64,000 nt of DNA from Streptomyces niveus. GTDB taxonomy: Bacteria > Actinomycetota > Actinomycetes > Streptomycetales > Streptomycetaceae. Location: positions 2,976,001 to 3,040,000 of the forward strand of contig NZ_CP018047.1 of assembly GCF_002009175.1 (NCBI RefSeq). Direction: 5' to 3'. The notes below the pieces were generated by a model. It did not search any database and was not told where the DNA came from. It worked only from the letters and a program-made list of their open reading frames with translations. Positions 43,033 through 52,139 of the stretch are shown here, one piece after another; within the stretch, counting starts at the first letter, position 1; each line of letters begins with the position of its first letter. Made by a program: the position numbers and the translations under genes.

Positions 43033-43449
43033 ATGAGTACGGAACCGAGCAGCGACGCGCAGTTGCCGGACCTGCCCCTTCCGCCCGGTGCGCGCGGGCC
43101 GTTGGAACCACTGCCGCTGGGCGTCCCCGCGCCGGGATTCGGCGATCGGCTGGTCATCGCGGAAGGCGTCCTGATCAAGGCCGCGGGTGTGGCCGACGAG
43201 GTGCTCGACGCGTTCCACGGCCCCGCCGGCTCGGTGCGCGAACCGGCGGCCAAAGCAGCGGGTGAGCTGGCCGGATGGGAGAGCGCGGCCGCCCTGCGGA
43301 CGTCGCTGAAGAACTGGGAGAACCAGGCCAGGACCGCCGAAGGCTGGCTTGCCCGAATTTCCGAGAGCCTGCGCGCCTCGTCCCACGCGTACACGGGTAC
43401 GGAACAGGGAATCGAGCAACAGTTCAGCGCGCTGCGAGGGCTGAAGTAA
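43033..43449 (+). CDS. Small helical protein, type VII-secretion-like (locus 1)
   Basis: 138 residues from ATG 43033 after GGGGGA. A Pro-rich first 35 residues, then two predicted helices. AGELAGWESAAALRTSLKNW with ENQARTAEGW resembles the helical proteins at 55185 (GWASAAAIKKLQTTW). YTGTE (120-124) fits the YxxxD/E secretion motif of WXG100 proteins at the expected C-terminal place. No classical WXG turn. Its stop and the next start share one base (TAATG). Probably an ESX-type partner of the following protein; inferred. Confidence 0.65.
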   Translation: MSTEPSSDAQLPDLPLPPGARGPLEPLPLGVPAPGFGDRLVIAEGVLIKAAGVADEVLDAFHGPAGSVREPAAKAAGELAGWESAAALRTSLKNWENQARTAEGWLARISESLRASSHAYTGTEQGIEQQFSALRGLK

Positions 43450-44591
43450 TGCCCGCCTTCTACCGCGAGCTGCTCGACACCGACTTCTCCGCACTGAACG
43501 ATCTCGCCGTCAAGTGGCGCGAGGCGCATACCAAGACGGAGAAATTGCCCAAGCGAATGATGGATGAGGTTCTCAAGCCCCTGCGGGACAAAGGGTATTG
43601 GGAAGGGGCCGCGGCTCCGTTCGCCTGGACGCTGATCGACGACATCGCACGCCAGCTGACGGCCGCGAACAAGGTCGCCAAAGCGCTGTCCGATGTCCTC
43701 GACGACGCGGTGAGCGACCTCAAGATCATTCGCCGTGACCTCAAGGACGCCGTCCGGCGCGCGCGGGAACGGGGGCTGTCCGTCGACGAATCGGGGACGG
43801 TTTCCGGCTTCCTCACGGCGGACCTCTTCCTTGCCGCCGACCAACGGCAGAACTCCGTCCTCGCGGTCCACACCGCACAGGAGGAGATCATCGAGATCTG
43901 TCGCCGGGGCATCATCGCGGACCAGAACCTGTCGATGACGCTGATGTCCGACGTCGGCATCGGTTCATGGTTCAACAGCGAACCGCGGCACAGCTCGATC
44001 GACACCACCAACAGGATCAGCGCCGACGAATACAACGCGTACGGGCGTGCACTGGAAGGCAAGGACCCCTATCCGGAGCGCCAGGACGACAGCCCCTACA
44101 GCCTCGGCCGGGACTATGTGACCGGCCTCGGCCCCCGCCACCAGGACTTCACCAACGGCGACACGATGGCTGACCGGGTGCAGTCGATGGAGAGCATGAA
44201 GGACATTCGGCGGCAGACGGTCGAGCAGTGGGAAGCGACAGGGAACACGGAGGGCAGCGCGGCCTTCTCCATCTCCGAGTCCGGCAAGATCGGTGCGGCG
44301 AAGAAACTCATCGGCGAGGACCTGCCTGCCATCGTGACCAACGACCCCGATCATCTCGGCGAGGCGTTCATGGGTTCGTACAACGTCAAGTACGACATCC
44401 GTGGCACCGATCCGGACGGGTCGCTGGTGGTGCAGTACACCTTGGACAACACCACCAGCTCCGAATCCGCGCTCCACTTCATCGGCTACTACGACTGGTT
44501 GAAGCACGCGGAGACCCTCGACGGTCCGATGATGAGTGCCGTGAGCCAGACCGTCACATGGACCGAGCGCATCCCTGGGAAGAGCCAGTGA
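43449..44591 (+). CDS. WXG-like N-terminal protein, putative type VII cargo (locus 1)
   Basis: 380 residues. Its N-terminal 110 residues align in layout with the 483-residue protein at 53652: TDF at 11-13, W23, a WEG turn at 51-53, then a long helical region ending RGLSVDESGTV. The rest is acidic: SADEYNAYGRALEGKDPYPE, RQTVEQWEATGN and a C-terminal beta-rich stretch (GSLVVQYTLDNTTSSESALH). This end is not a toxin domain I know. Coupled to the small helical gene before and the lipoprotein gene after it. Cargo status is inferred; no secretion core (EccC etc.) is in the window. Confidence 0.65.
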   Translation: MPAFYRELLDTDFSALNDLAVKWREAHTKTEKLPKRMMDEVLKPLRDKGYWEGAAAPFAWTLIDDIARQLTAANKVAKALSDVLDDAVSDLKIIRRDLKDAVRRARERGLSVDESGTVSGFLTADLFLAADQRQNSVLAVHTAQEEIIEICRRGIIADQNLSMTLMSDVGIGSWFNSEPRHSSIDTTNRISADEYNAYGRALEGKDPYPERQDDSPYSLGRDYVTGLGPRHQDFTNGDTMADRVQSMESMKDIRRQTVEQWEATGNTEGSAAFSISESGKIGAAKKLIGEDLPAIVTNDPDHLGEAFMGSYNVKYDIRGTDPDGSLVVQYTLDNTTSSESALHFIGYYDWLKHAETLDGPMMSAVSQTVTWTERIPGKSQ

Positions 44592-45094
44592 GAGCCAGGG
44601 CATGGCCGCCGGGACGGCCGGGAGTCCGGGGCAGGCCGGTGGCCGCCGCCCTCACGCTGTGCGCGGTCGCGATGATGTCGCTGACCGCCGGGTGTTCGAA
44701 GGACTCGGGCCGGTGCGGGCCCACGCCGGTCGAGGACGTCTTCAGGAGCGATCTGTACGGAACTTACTCGGGCCCCCACGGAGCGCGCCTCACACTGCGG
44801 GACAACGGCGACAACACGGTCGGCTTCACGGCGACCGACTGGCCCGACAGCAGCGATCCGGAAATCCTGGACAAGAAGTCCCCCGCCTTTGACGGTGACG
44901 GTTCCTGGCGGATCGAGGGCGATCCGGGCAACGGCGATCGCATCGGCCTCCAGTTCGAGGAAGACGAGTCGGAGCGCGAAGGGCTGCCCGTCGACCAGCT
45001 TCAGGTCGGCAAGAGGGACGGGCACATCGTGCTGTTCGACCGGCTCGGCGACCCCGACGTGTGCCGGGTGTTCGAACTGAGCCGTTCGCCGTGA
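44588..45094 (+). CDS. Lipoprotein of type VII-like locus 1
   Basis: 168 residues from a GTG overlapping the previous stop by four bases. Basic start, hydrophobic core VAAALTLCAVAMMSLTAGC with a clean lipobox LTAGC, then a mature domain of about 130 residues: LYGTYSGPHGARLTLRDNG, SWRIEGDPGNGDRIGLQF and DVCRVFELS. Two mature Cys could pair. Unknown family; the overlap suggests it acts with its two upstream partners, perhaps as surface receptor or immunity protein. Confidence 0.72.
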   Translation: MRARAWPPGRPGVRGRPVAAALTLCAVAMMSLTAGCSKDSGRCGPTPVEDVFRSDLYGTYSGPHGARLTLRDNGDNTVGFTATDWPDSSDPEILDKKSPAFDGDGSWRIEGDPGNGDRIGLQFEEDESEREGLPVDQLQVGKRDGHIVLFDRLGDPDVCRVFELSRSP

Positions 45095-45269
45095 CGGGCA
45101 CGGCCGGGAGCCGAAGGTCAGTGTGGGACCGATGCCGGCGGGATCGACGCGCGCGACAGGGACCTCACGCCCGTTCGGCGCTGCAATGACCCGGTCGGCG
45201 GTGACGTCTTCCAGCGCTGTGACGACCGGGCCGGTGGAGGCCACCGGTCAGTCCGGCTCCCGGCCCGGC

Positions 45270-46733
45270 TCAGGCCTCCTCCGACACGTCCCGCCACGCC
45301 ACCCGCAGCGCCGCCCCCACGTCCTCCGCGCTCACCGGTGCCCCCCGCGCCGCGCTCCGTGCCGCCAGGCCGTGCAGATACGCCCCCACCGACCCCGCGT
45401 CCCGCGCCCCGAGACCCGCCGCGAGCAGGGAGCCCGTCAGGCCCGAGAGGACGTCGCCGCTGCCCGCCGTGGCCAGCCAGGGGGTGCCCGTGGGGTTCAC
45501 CCGGACGGGGAGTGCGGTGTCCGGGTCGGCCACCAGGGTCGTCGAGCCCTTCAGCAGCACCGTCGCGCCGTAGCGGGCGGCCAGTTCCCGTACGGCCGTC
45601 AGCCGCGCCGACTCGACCTCCTCACGCGGCACCTCCAGCAGCGCCGCCGCCTCCCCCGCGTGCGGGGTGAGCAGCGTGGGGGCCTTACGGGCCCGTACGA
45701 CTTTCGCGTTCAGCCCGCGCAGACCGTCCGCGTCGACCAGGACCGGCACGTCGGACGCCAGCGCGTCCCGCACGCCCGGCTCCTCGCCCAGACCGGGACC
45801 GACCACCCACGCCTGGACGCGGCCCGCCTTCGCCGGCGGACCGGCGTGGACCAGCGTCTCGGGGAAACGGGCGATGACCGCGTCCCCGGCGGGCCCGACG
45901 TACCGCACCGCCCCCGCGCCGCCGTGCAGCGCGCCCGCCACGGCGAGCACCGCGGCCCCCGGATAGCGCGCCGAGCCGGCGACGACCCCGACGACCCCGC
46001 GCCGGTACTTGTCGCTCTCACCCGTCGGCACCGGCAACAGCCGTGCCACGTCCGCGTGTTGGAGCGCCTCCAGCTCCGCCACCGGCGGCAGCACCGCGCC
46101 GAGCCCGATGTCGACGAGCCCCACCGCCCCCGCGTACTCGCGTGCCGGGTCGATCAGATGGGCGGGCTTGTACGTACCGAAGGTCAGCGTCACGTCCGCG
46201 CGCAGCGCCTCCCCCACCACCTCGCCGCTGTCCGCCTCGACCCCGCTCGGCAGGTCGACGGCCACGACCACCGCGTCCGATTCGTGCACGGCCCGTGCCA
46301 GGGGTACGGCGTCGGGCCGCAGCCCGCCGCGCCCGCCGATGCCGGTGATGCCGTCCACGACGAGATCGGCGGCGGCCAGTACGTCGAACGGGGCGGAGGT
46401 GTCGGAGGGATGCTCCACAACCCGCCCGCCCGCACCCGACAGCGCCGCGAGCCCGCCCTCGTGCGCGCGCCCCGCCGCCAGCAGGACGGCCGTCACCCCG
46501 GCCCCGCGCCGCGCCAGCCGGGCCCCGGCGTACAGCGCGTCGCCGCCGTTGTCGCCGCTCCCGACGAGGAGCACGACCCGCGCTCCGTACACCCGCCCTC
46601 TCCGCCGCAGCAGATCCGCGCACGCGGCGGCCAGTCCCGCGGCCGCGCGCTGCATCAATACGCCGTCGGGGAGCCGGTCCATCAGCTCCCGCTCGGCGGT
46701 CCGAACGGTCTCCACGCTGTAGGCAGTACGCAT
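45270..46733 (-). CDS. nnr: Bifunctional NAD(P)H-hydrate epimerase/dehydratase
   Basis: 487 residues from ATG 46733 (MRTAYSVETV). It repairs damaged NADHX/NADPHX. N-terminal YjeF epimerase (about 1-215): VLLVGSGDNGGDALYAGARL, VVAVDLPSGVEADSGE, TFGTYKPAHL. C-terminal dehydratase with ribokinase-like fold: GVVGVVAGSARYPGAAVLAV, VLVDADGLRGL, LLTPHAGEAAALL and the catalytic GSGDVLSGLTGSLLAAG (about 422). It overlaps nothing but lies 29 bp after acpS, in the conserved glmS-acpS-nnr order. Confidence 0.95.
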   Translation of the reverse strand: MRTAYSVETVRTAERELMDRLPDGVLMQRAAAGLAAACADLLRRRGRVYGARVVLLVGSGDNGGDALYAGARLARRGAGVTAVLLAAGRAHEGGLAALSGAGGRVVEHPSDTSAPFDVLAAADLVVDGITGIGGRGGLRPDAVPLARAVHESDAVVVAVDLPSGVEADSGEVVGEALRADVTLTFGTYKPAHLIDPAREYAGAVGLVDIGLGAVLPPVAELEALQHADVARLLPVPTGESDKYRRGVVGVVAGSARYPGAAVLAVAGALHGGAGAVRYVGPAGDAVIARFPETLVHAGPPAKAGRVQAWVVGPGLGEEPGVRDALASDVPVLVDADGLRGLNAKVVRARKAPTLLTPHAGEAAALLEVPREEVESARLTAVRELAARYGATVLLKGSTTLVADPDTALPVRVNPTGTPWLATAGSGDVLSGLTGSLLAAGLGARDAGSVGAYLHGLAARSAARGAPVSAEDVGAALRVAWRDVSEEA

Positions 46734-46762
46734 GGCACGAGTCTGCCGCACCGGACGCGGCG

Positions 46763-47131
46763 TCACCCCTCCGCGATCACCACCGCCGACGCGATCCCCG
46801 CGTCATGGCTGAGCGACACATGCCAGGCCCGTACGCCCAGTTGCGCCGCCCGCGCCGCCACCGTCCCCCGTACCCGCAGCCGGGGCTGCCCGCTGTCCTC
46901 GACGTACACCTCGGCGTCCGTCCAGTGCAGCCCGCCCGGCGCGCCGAGCGCCTTGGCCAGCGCCTCCTTGGCCGCGAAGCGGGCGGCCAGTGAGGCGATT
47001 CCGCGCCGTTCGCCGCTCGGCAGCAGCAACTCCGGCTCCGAGAACAGCCGGTCGGCCATGGCCGGTGTGCGCTCCAGTGACGCCGCGAAACGTTCGATCT
47101 CCGCGACATCGATCCCCACCCCGATGATCAC
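46763..47131 (-). CDS. acpS: Holo-[acyl-carrier-protein] synthase
   Basis: 122 residues from GTG 47131. Group I phosphopantetheinyl transferase that arms the fatty-acid ACP. Magnesium-binding [10 protein letters not shown] near the start and the second motif [15 protein letters not shown] are intact, as is [10 protein letters not shown]. Trimer-forming size. Between glmS and nnr. Confidence 0.95.
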   Translation of the reverse strand: MIIGVGIDVAEIERFAASLERTPAMADRLFSEPELLLPSGERRGIASLAARFAAKEALAKALGAPGGLHWTDAEVYVEDSGQPRLRVRGTVAARAAQLGVRAWHVSLSHDAGIASAVVIAEG

Positions 47132-47161
47132 TGCACTGCCCCATCTCTCACTCGCCGTGGC

Positions 47162-49009
47162 TCACTCCACCGTCACGGACTTCGCCAGATTCCTCGGCTG
47201 GTCCACCTCGTTGCCGCGCGCCGTCGCCAGTTCACAGGCGAAGACCTGCAACGGCACCGTCGAGACCAGCGGCTGAAGGAGCGTCGGAGTCACCGGGATG
47301 CGGATGAGATGGTCCGCGTACGGCACCACCGCCTCGTCCCCCTCCTCCGCGATCACGATCGTCCGCGCTCCCCGCGCCCTGATCTCCTGGATGTTCGACA
47401 CGATCTTGTCGTGCAGCACCGAACGCCCGCGCGGTGAGGGTACGACGATCACCACCGGCAGGTCCTCCTCGATCAGCGCGATCGGCCCGTGCTTCAGCTC
47501 GCCGGCCGCGAAGCCCTCGGCGTGCATGTACGCCAGCTCCTTCAGCTTCAGCGCGCCCTCCAGCGCCACCGGATGGCCGACGTGCCGCCCCAGGAAGAGC
47601 ACCGTCCGCTTGTCGGCGAGGGAGCGGGCCAGCTCCCGTACCGGCTCCATCGTCTCCAGCACGCGCTCGACCTCGTGCGAGATGCGCGACAGATCACGGA
47701 TCACGGCGCGGATCTCGTCGCCGTACTTGGTGCCGCGCAACTGCCCCAGATACAGCGCGACCAGATAGCAGGCCACGAGCTGCGTCAGGAACGCCTTCGT
47801 GGACGCGACCGCGACCTCGGGGCCCGCGTGCGTGTAGAGGACGGCGTCGGACTCACGGGGGATGGTCGAGCCGTTGGTGTTGCAGATCGCGAGGACGGTG
47901 GCGCCCTGGTCGCGTGCGTGCCGCAGCGCCATCAGCGTGTCCATCGTCTCGCCGGACTGCGAGATCGCGATGACGAGGGTGCGGGTGTTCAGGATCGGAT
48001 CGCGGTAACGGAACTCGCTCGCCAGCTCCACCTCGCACGGAATGCGCGTCCAGTGCTCGATGGCGTACTTCGCGATCAGCCCGGCGTGGAAGGCGGTTCC
48101 GCACGCCACGACGACGACCTTGTCGGCCGCGCGCAGCACTCGGGAGGGGATCCGTACCTCGTCCAGGGTCAGCGAGCCCTCGGCGTCGATACGGCCGAGG
48201 AGGGTGTCGGCGACGGCCTTGGGCTGCTCGGCGATCTCCTTGAGCATGAAGTAGTCGTAGCCGCCCTTCTCGGCGGCCGAGGCGTCCCAGTCGACGTGAT
48301 AGGCGCGCACGTCGGCCGGCGCGCCGTCGAAGTCGGTCACCGTCACACCGTCGCGGCGCAACTCCACGACCTGGTCCTGGCCCAGTTCGATCGCGGAGCG
48401 GGTGTGGGCGATGAAGGCCGCGACGTCGGAGGCGAGGAACGACTCGCCGTCGCCGACGCCGACCACGAGCGGCGAGTTGCGGCGCGCGCCCACGACGACG
48501 TCCGGCTCGTCCGCGTGCACGGCGACCAGCGTGAACGCGCCCTCCAGCCGCCCGCACACCTGCCGCATCGACTCGGCCAGCTCGCCGCACGAGGAGAACG
48601 CCTCGGCGAGCAGATGCGCCACGACCTCCGTGTCCGTCTCGGAGAGGAGGTCGTGGCCGCGGCCGGTCAGCTCGGCGCGCAGCGCGGCGAAGTTCTCGAT
48701 GATCCCGTTGTGCACGACGGCGACGCGGCCCGCGTTGTCGGCGTGCGGGTGGGCGTTGGCGTCGGTCGGGCCGCCGTGCGTGGCCCATCTGGTGTGGCCG
48801 ATACCGGTGTTGCCGCTCGGCAACGGCCCCTCCACCAGCGCCTTCTCCAGATTGACGAGCTTGCCCGCCTTCTTGGCCGAGGCCAGCCCGCCGTCGGCGA
48901 GGACCGCGACACCGGCCGAGTCGTAGCCGCGGTATTCGAGCCGCTTGAGACCGGCGATGACCACATCGAGCGCCGACTGTCCGCCGACGTAACCCACGAT
49001 TCCGCACAT
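47162..49009 (-). CDS. glmS: Glutamine-fructose-6-phosphate aminotransferase
   Basis: 615 residues from ATG 49009; the N-terminal nucleophile Cys2 is in MCGIVGYVG, which fixes the start. It makes glucosamine 6-phosphate from fructose 6-phosphate and glutamine, the entry to cell-wall amino sugars. Glutaminase domain 1-240 (GYDSAGVAV, TRWATHGGPTDANAHPH). Two SIS sugar domains follow (VVVACGTAFHAGLIAKYAIE, AISQSGETMDTLMAL, FLGRHVGHPVALEGALKLKE). C-terminus LAKSVTVE, as usual. The next step enzyme, glmM, lies 8 kb away in the same orientation. No glmS ribozyme is seen. Confidence 0.97.
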   Translation of the reverse strand: MCGIVGYVGGQSALDVVIAGLKRLEYRGYDSAGVAVLADGGLASAKKAGKLVNLEKALVEGPLPSGNTGIGHTRWATHGGPTDANAHPHADNAGRVAVVHNGIIENFAALRAELTGRGHDLLSETDTEVVAHLLAEAFSSCGELAESMRQVCGRLEGAFTLVAVHADEPDVVVGARRNSPLVVGVGDGESFLASDVAAFIAHTRSAIELGQDQVVELRRDGVTVTDFDGAPADVRAYHVDWDASAAEKGGYDYFMLKEIAEQPKAVADTLLGRIDAEGSLTLDEVRIPSRVLRAADKVVVVACGTAFHAGLIAKYAIEHWTRIPCEVELASEFRYRDPILNTRTLVIAISQSGETMDTLMALRHARDQGATVLAICNTNGSTIPRESDAVLYTHAGPEVAVASTKAFLTQLVACYLVALYLGQLRGTKYGDEIRAVIRDLSRISHEVERVLETMEPVRELARSLADKRTVLFLGRHVGHPVALEGALKLKELAYMHAEGFAAGELKHGPIALIEEDLPVVIVVPSPRGRSVLHDKIVSNIQEIRARGARTIVIAEEGDEAVVPYADHLIRIPVTPTLLQPLVSTVPLQVFACELATARGNEVDQPRNLAKSVTVE

Positions 49010-49184
49010 GGTCGGCAGCCTACGGCGGCCGGTCCCGCGGCCCCGGCAGCGCTCGCGCGCGACACCCGGACACCTCGGCCCACCCGGTCCCACCTGGGGC
49101 GACCGCCGGAGGCGGCTACTCCATGCGATACGGCTTTGTCATCGAAAGCCTCTGGTGGCGGCCACCTCCGACCGCTTTCAATGG

Positions 49185-51074
49185 ATGACCGTGACGATGA
49201 CCGCGACGCTGCGCACCTTGATCACCCTGCCGCGGATGCTCCGCCACGGGGCCGCCGTCGGCGCCCATCTGCCTCCGGACGCCGCCGTCGTACTCGATCC
49301 GCCCGCGCCGGAGCTGCGCGCCGCGCTCACGGCGGCGTACGCGGGTGACCACGGGCCCGCCAGGGACCTGCTGGCACAGACCCGCGTCGGCGCCGAATGG
49401 GAGCGGCGTGGCGGCTGTGTGCCACGGCTGGCCGAGAGCGCGCTGCACAGCCCCGGCTGGCTGGACGCCTGGCTCGCCGAATCGCCGCACGACCCGGACG
49501 CCGTACTGGTGAAGGCAGAGCACTGTGTCCAGCAGGCGTGGGAGATACGCACGAGCGCGCGGGCGAGCAGCGTCTCGCGCGATCAGTTCCAGGCGTTCTT
49601 CGCGCTGCTCGACGACGCGGTCCCGGTGATCGGCGCGGCGGCGGAGCTGAACCCCACCGACCCAGTGCCTTGGCAGGTCGCGCTCACGCACGCGCGGGGC
49701 AGCCAGGCGCCGCGCGAGGTCTTCGACGCGTACTGGGCGGAGGCGACCACCCGCGCGCCGCACCACTACGGCTGCCATCTCTCGGCGCTCCAGTACCTGT
49801 GCGACAAGTGGTACGGCTCGCACACGGAGATGTTCGACTTCGCCGAGCGCGCGGCGGAGCACGCCCTGCCTGGCTCGAAGCTGAACGCGCTGCCGCTGCT
49901 GGCGGCCGTCGAGTACGACGTGGTGGCCGACGGCACACCGGCGGAGGGCGACCGGATCGACCGGTCGCGGATCCACGCCGCGCTGAAGCGGGCGCTGGAG
50001 CTGTCGGACGCGTACCCGCAGGGCGATCCGGAGGTGGCGGGGGTCCGCAACCATCTGGCGCTGATGCTGGTGCTGGCGGACCGGCACGAGGAGGCGCTGG
50101 AGCAGTTCCGGGCGGTGGGGGTGCACGCGGCGGAGTACCCGTGGGCGTATCTCGGGGACGCGCGGGAGGAGTTCCTGGAGTTCCGGGCGGGTGTACGGAT
50201 GCATGTGGCGGCGCGGGTGCCGTTCTTCTCGCGGCCGAGGCCGCCGGTGCCGCAGGGGCCGCCCGAACGGCACAGGTCCTCCCCCGTCACCCCGCACTGC
50301 CTCGCGCTGGTCGCGGCCCCGCCCCACACCGTCGCCGACGCCGCGCTGATGTGCGGTGTCCCGCTGCGCATAGCGCCCGCGCCGGGGCGGTCCTCGTACG
50401 TCGAACTCGCCGCCGATCCCGAGCCCGGCGTGCGCGCCACCCTCCTCGGCGAGGACCGGCTGACGGCCGCCGCCGACAACTTCACGACCGGCGAACCCTG
50501 GCCCGCGCTGGTGCTGCGGCGGACCGGCGACCGGTACGGCTTCACACTGCTCCACAAGGGCAGGAAGGTCGCCGACCACGACTGGGACCCGGCGGCGCCG
50601 GTCCCCGACCACGGAGCCGCCGCGGCCACGGCCGGCACCCTGGCGACGGTGTACGGCCTCACCGACACCCGCCCGGTCACCAGCCTCCTGCGCGGCTCGG
50701 ACGATCCGGCGCGCCGTCAGTCCGCCCTGCTCACCGCGCTCGGACTGCCGCCGCTCCCGGCGGGTTTCGGCACCCGCGACGAAGTCCTCACCACCCTCGC
50801 CGACGCCCGGGTACTGGCCAGGCGCGGCTTCTTCGGCGGCATGGTCGACACCCTCTCGGGCGACCCGGCGGGCCGCCCGACGCTGCCGCGCCGACCCCGC
50901 TGGTGGGTACTGCGCGTCGCGGCGCTGCTGCTGTTCGTCCCGGTGATGGCGTACGCCTGGTGGTCCCCGGACATCGGCTGGTTCCGCGCGTCGCTGTCGA
51001 CGATCGCGACGTGCTACATCGCGGGCCAGCTGACGGGCGCGTGGCGGCGACGGGGGCGCGTGAAGAAGGGCTGA
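49185..51074 (+). CDS. TPR-like membrane protein, unknown
   Basis: 629 residues from ATG 49185 (upstream frame to 49008 lacks a site). A soluble TPR/helical N-terminal half (about 40-340): AELNPTDPVPWQVALTHARG, CHLSALQYLCDKWYGSH, ALLAAV..., and RHEEALEQFRAVGVHAAEYP. A middle beta-rich part follows. Two membrane helices close the protein: VLRVAALLLFVPVMAYAWW and LSTIATCYIAGQLTG. I know no function. Divergent from glmS, convergent with the lipoprotein gene, 13 bp apart. Confidence 0.75.
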   Translation: MTVTMTATLRTLITLPRMLRHGAAVGAHLPPDAAVVLDPPAPELRAALTAAYAGDHGPARDLLAQTRVGAEWERRGGCVPRLAESALHSPGWLDAWLAESPHDPDAVLVKAEHCVQQAWEIRTSARASSVSRDQFQAFFALLDDAVPVIGAAAELNPTDPVPWQVALTHARGSQAPREVFDAYWAEATTRAPHHYGCHLSALQYLCDKWYGSHTEMFDFAERAAEHALPGSKLNALPLLAAVEYDVVADGTPAEGDRIDRSRIHAALKRALELSDAYPQGDPEVAGVRNHLALMLVLADRHEEALEQFRAVGVHAAEYPWAYLGDAREEFLEFRAGVRMHVAARVPFFSRPRPPVPQGPPERHRSSPVTPHCLALVAAPPHTVADAALMCGVPLRIAPAPGRSSYVELAADPEPGVRATLLGEDRLTAAADNFTTGEPWPALVLRRTGDRYGFTLLHKGRKVADHDWDPAAPVPDHGAAAATAGTLATVYGLTDTRPVTSLLRGSDDPARRQSALLTALGLPPLPAGFGTRDEVLTTLADARVLARRGFFGGMVDTLSGDPAGRPTLPRRPRWWVLRVAALLLFVPVMAYAWWSPDIGWFRASLSTIATCYIAGQLTGAWRRRGRVKKG

Positions 51075-51087
51075 CGGAAGTGCGGGC

Positions 51088-51996
51088 TCAGAGGTCCGCG
51101 ACCGTCATCCAGAGTTCTATGTCCGTGGCGATCAGCCGGCCCGGTCGCTGGGAGGCGGTGTCCGGGACGACCGCGCGTACGAAGGGCCGGTCGCCCTTCT
51201 CCACGGTCACCTTCGTACCGTCGAACCTCGGCGCCTCGGCACTGACGACCGACCGCAGCTCGGCATCCAGCCGCTCGGCCGTCCCGTCGTCCTTGACGAC
51301 GAAGCACAGCACCTCGGTGTTCTCCCCGCCGGAGGTCGCCCGCTGGCCGAGAGCCGCCAGCGGCACCGGGTTGGGGGACGTCGTCCGGTTGAAGTCCGCC
51401 CGGTAGACGTCTCCCAGGCACTCGGCGGCGCGCCGGTACTCCTTGTTGTCGGCCAGGGAGGAACCCTTCTCCGGGTTGACGGCCGACAGGGGGTCGGAGT
51501 CCTTGGCCGAGTAGGAGATCTCGTCCTCCGACACCTGGAACGCGACCCCCGATTTCCCGGAGTCCGTCCAGACGTCGCCGCCGTCCCCGTCGCTGCGCGT
51601 GTAGCCGCTGGACTTCAGCGATCCGGTGATCGCCTCCGCGTCGAACGACCCCTCCCAGTGCCCCGCCTCGACGGTGTCGACCGCGGTGTCGATCTGCGTC
51701 ACCTTCAGATGCCGCCCCCACGGCCCGGCCTGATAGGAGTTCAGCAGCGCCCCACCGGGCTGCGAGACGAAGCTGAACCGCTTCGCGTCGCCCTTGCTCA
51801 CCTTCCGTACCTCCGCGGCGTCGAGATAGGTCACCTGCTTCACACTCTTGTCCTCGGCCAGGGCCCCGAGCCCCCTCAGCAGCGGGGACTCGCCGTCCCC
51901 CTCGTCGCCCCCGGACGAACAACCGGTGAGGGCGACCAGCAGGACGGTGACGAGAGCGACGGCACCGGGGGCCGGTCCGCGAGCTGTTATGCGCAT
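51088..51996 (-). CDS. Lipoprotein, unknown function
   Basis: 302 residues from ATG 51996. Lipobox in VTVLLVALTGCSSGG. A Gly/Asp-rich linker and a soluble domain follow: VKQVTYLDAAEVRKVSKGDA, GPWGRHLKVTQIDTAVDTV, SLKSSGYTRSDGDGG and ECLGDVYRADFNRTTSP. One further Cys pair (C in ECLGD and LCFVV) may form a disulfide. Unknown family. Confidence 0.82.
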   Translation of the reverse strand: MRITARGPAPGAVALVTVLLVALTGCSSGGDEGDGESPLLRGLGALAEDKSVKQVTYLDAAEVRKVSKGDAKRFSFVSQPGGALLNSYQAGPWGRHLKVTQIDTAVDTVEAGHWEGSFDAEAITGSLKSSGYTRSDGDGGDVWTDSGKSGVAFQVSEDEISYSAKDSDPLSAVNPEKGSSLADNKEYRRAAECLGDVYRADFNRTTSPNPVPLAALGQRATSGGENTEVLCFVVKDDGTAERLDAELRSVVSAEAPRFDGTKVTVEKGDRPFVRAVVPDTASQRPGRLIATDIELWMTVADL

Positions 51997-52139
51997 GACG
52001 AAGAAGGCTATACCGCCCTTGCTGACCGCACGCCGCCCCACCGGGGCAGGAGGGGGCTGACACCGCTCGCGCCCCAACGGCCCTTGGTTCCTTGGTTCCT
52101 TGGCGGTAGGGGCCGTACCTCGCAGACGCCTGCGCGCGC

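Noticed and set aside
44489..45244. 251-residue minus ORF
   Set aside because: Most of it is antisense to the lipoprotein and WXG-like genes; only the first 40 codons look protein-like, which I report as a finding.
49116..50612. 498-residue minus ORF opposite the TPR-like gene
   Set aside because: Arg/Val-rich shadow without motifs, overlapping the glmS divergent promoter.
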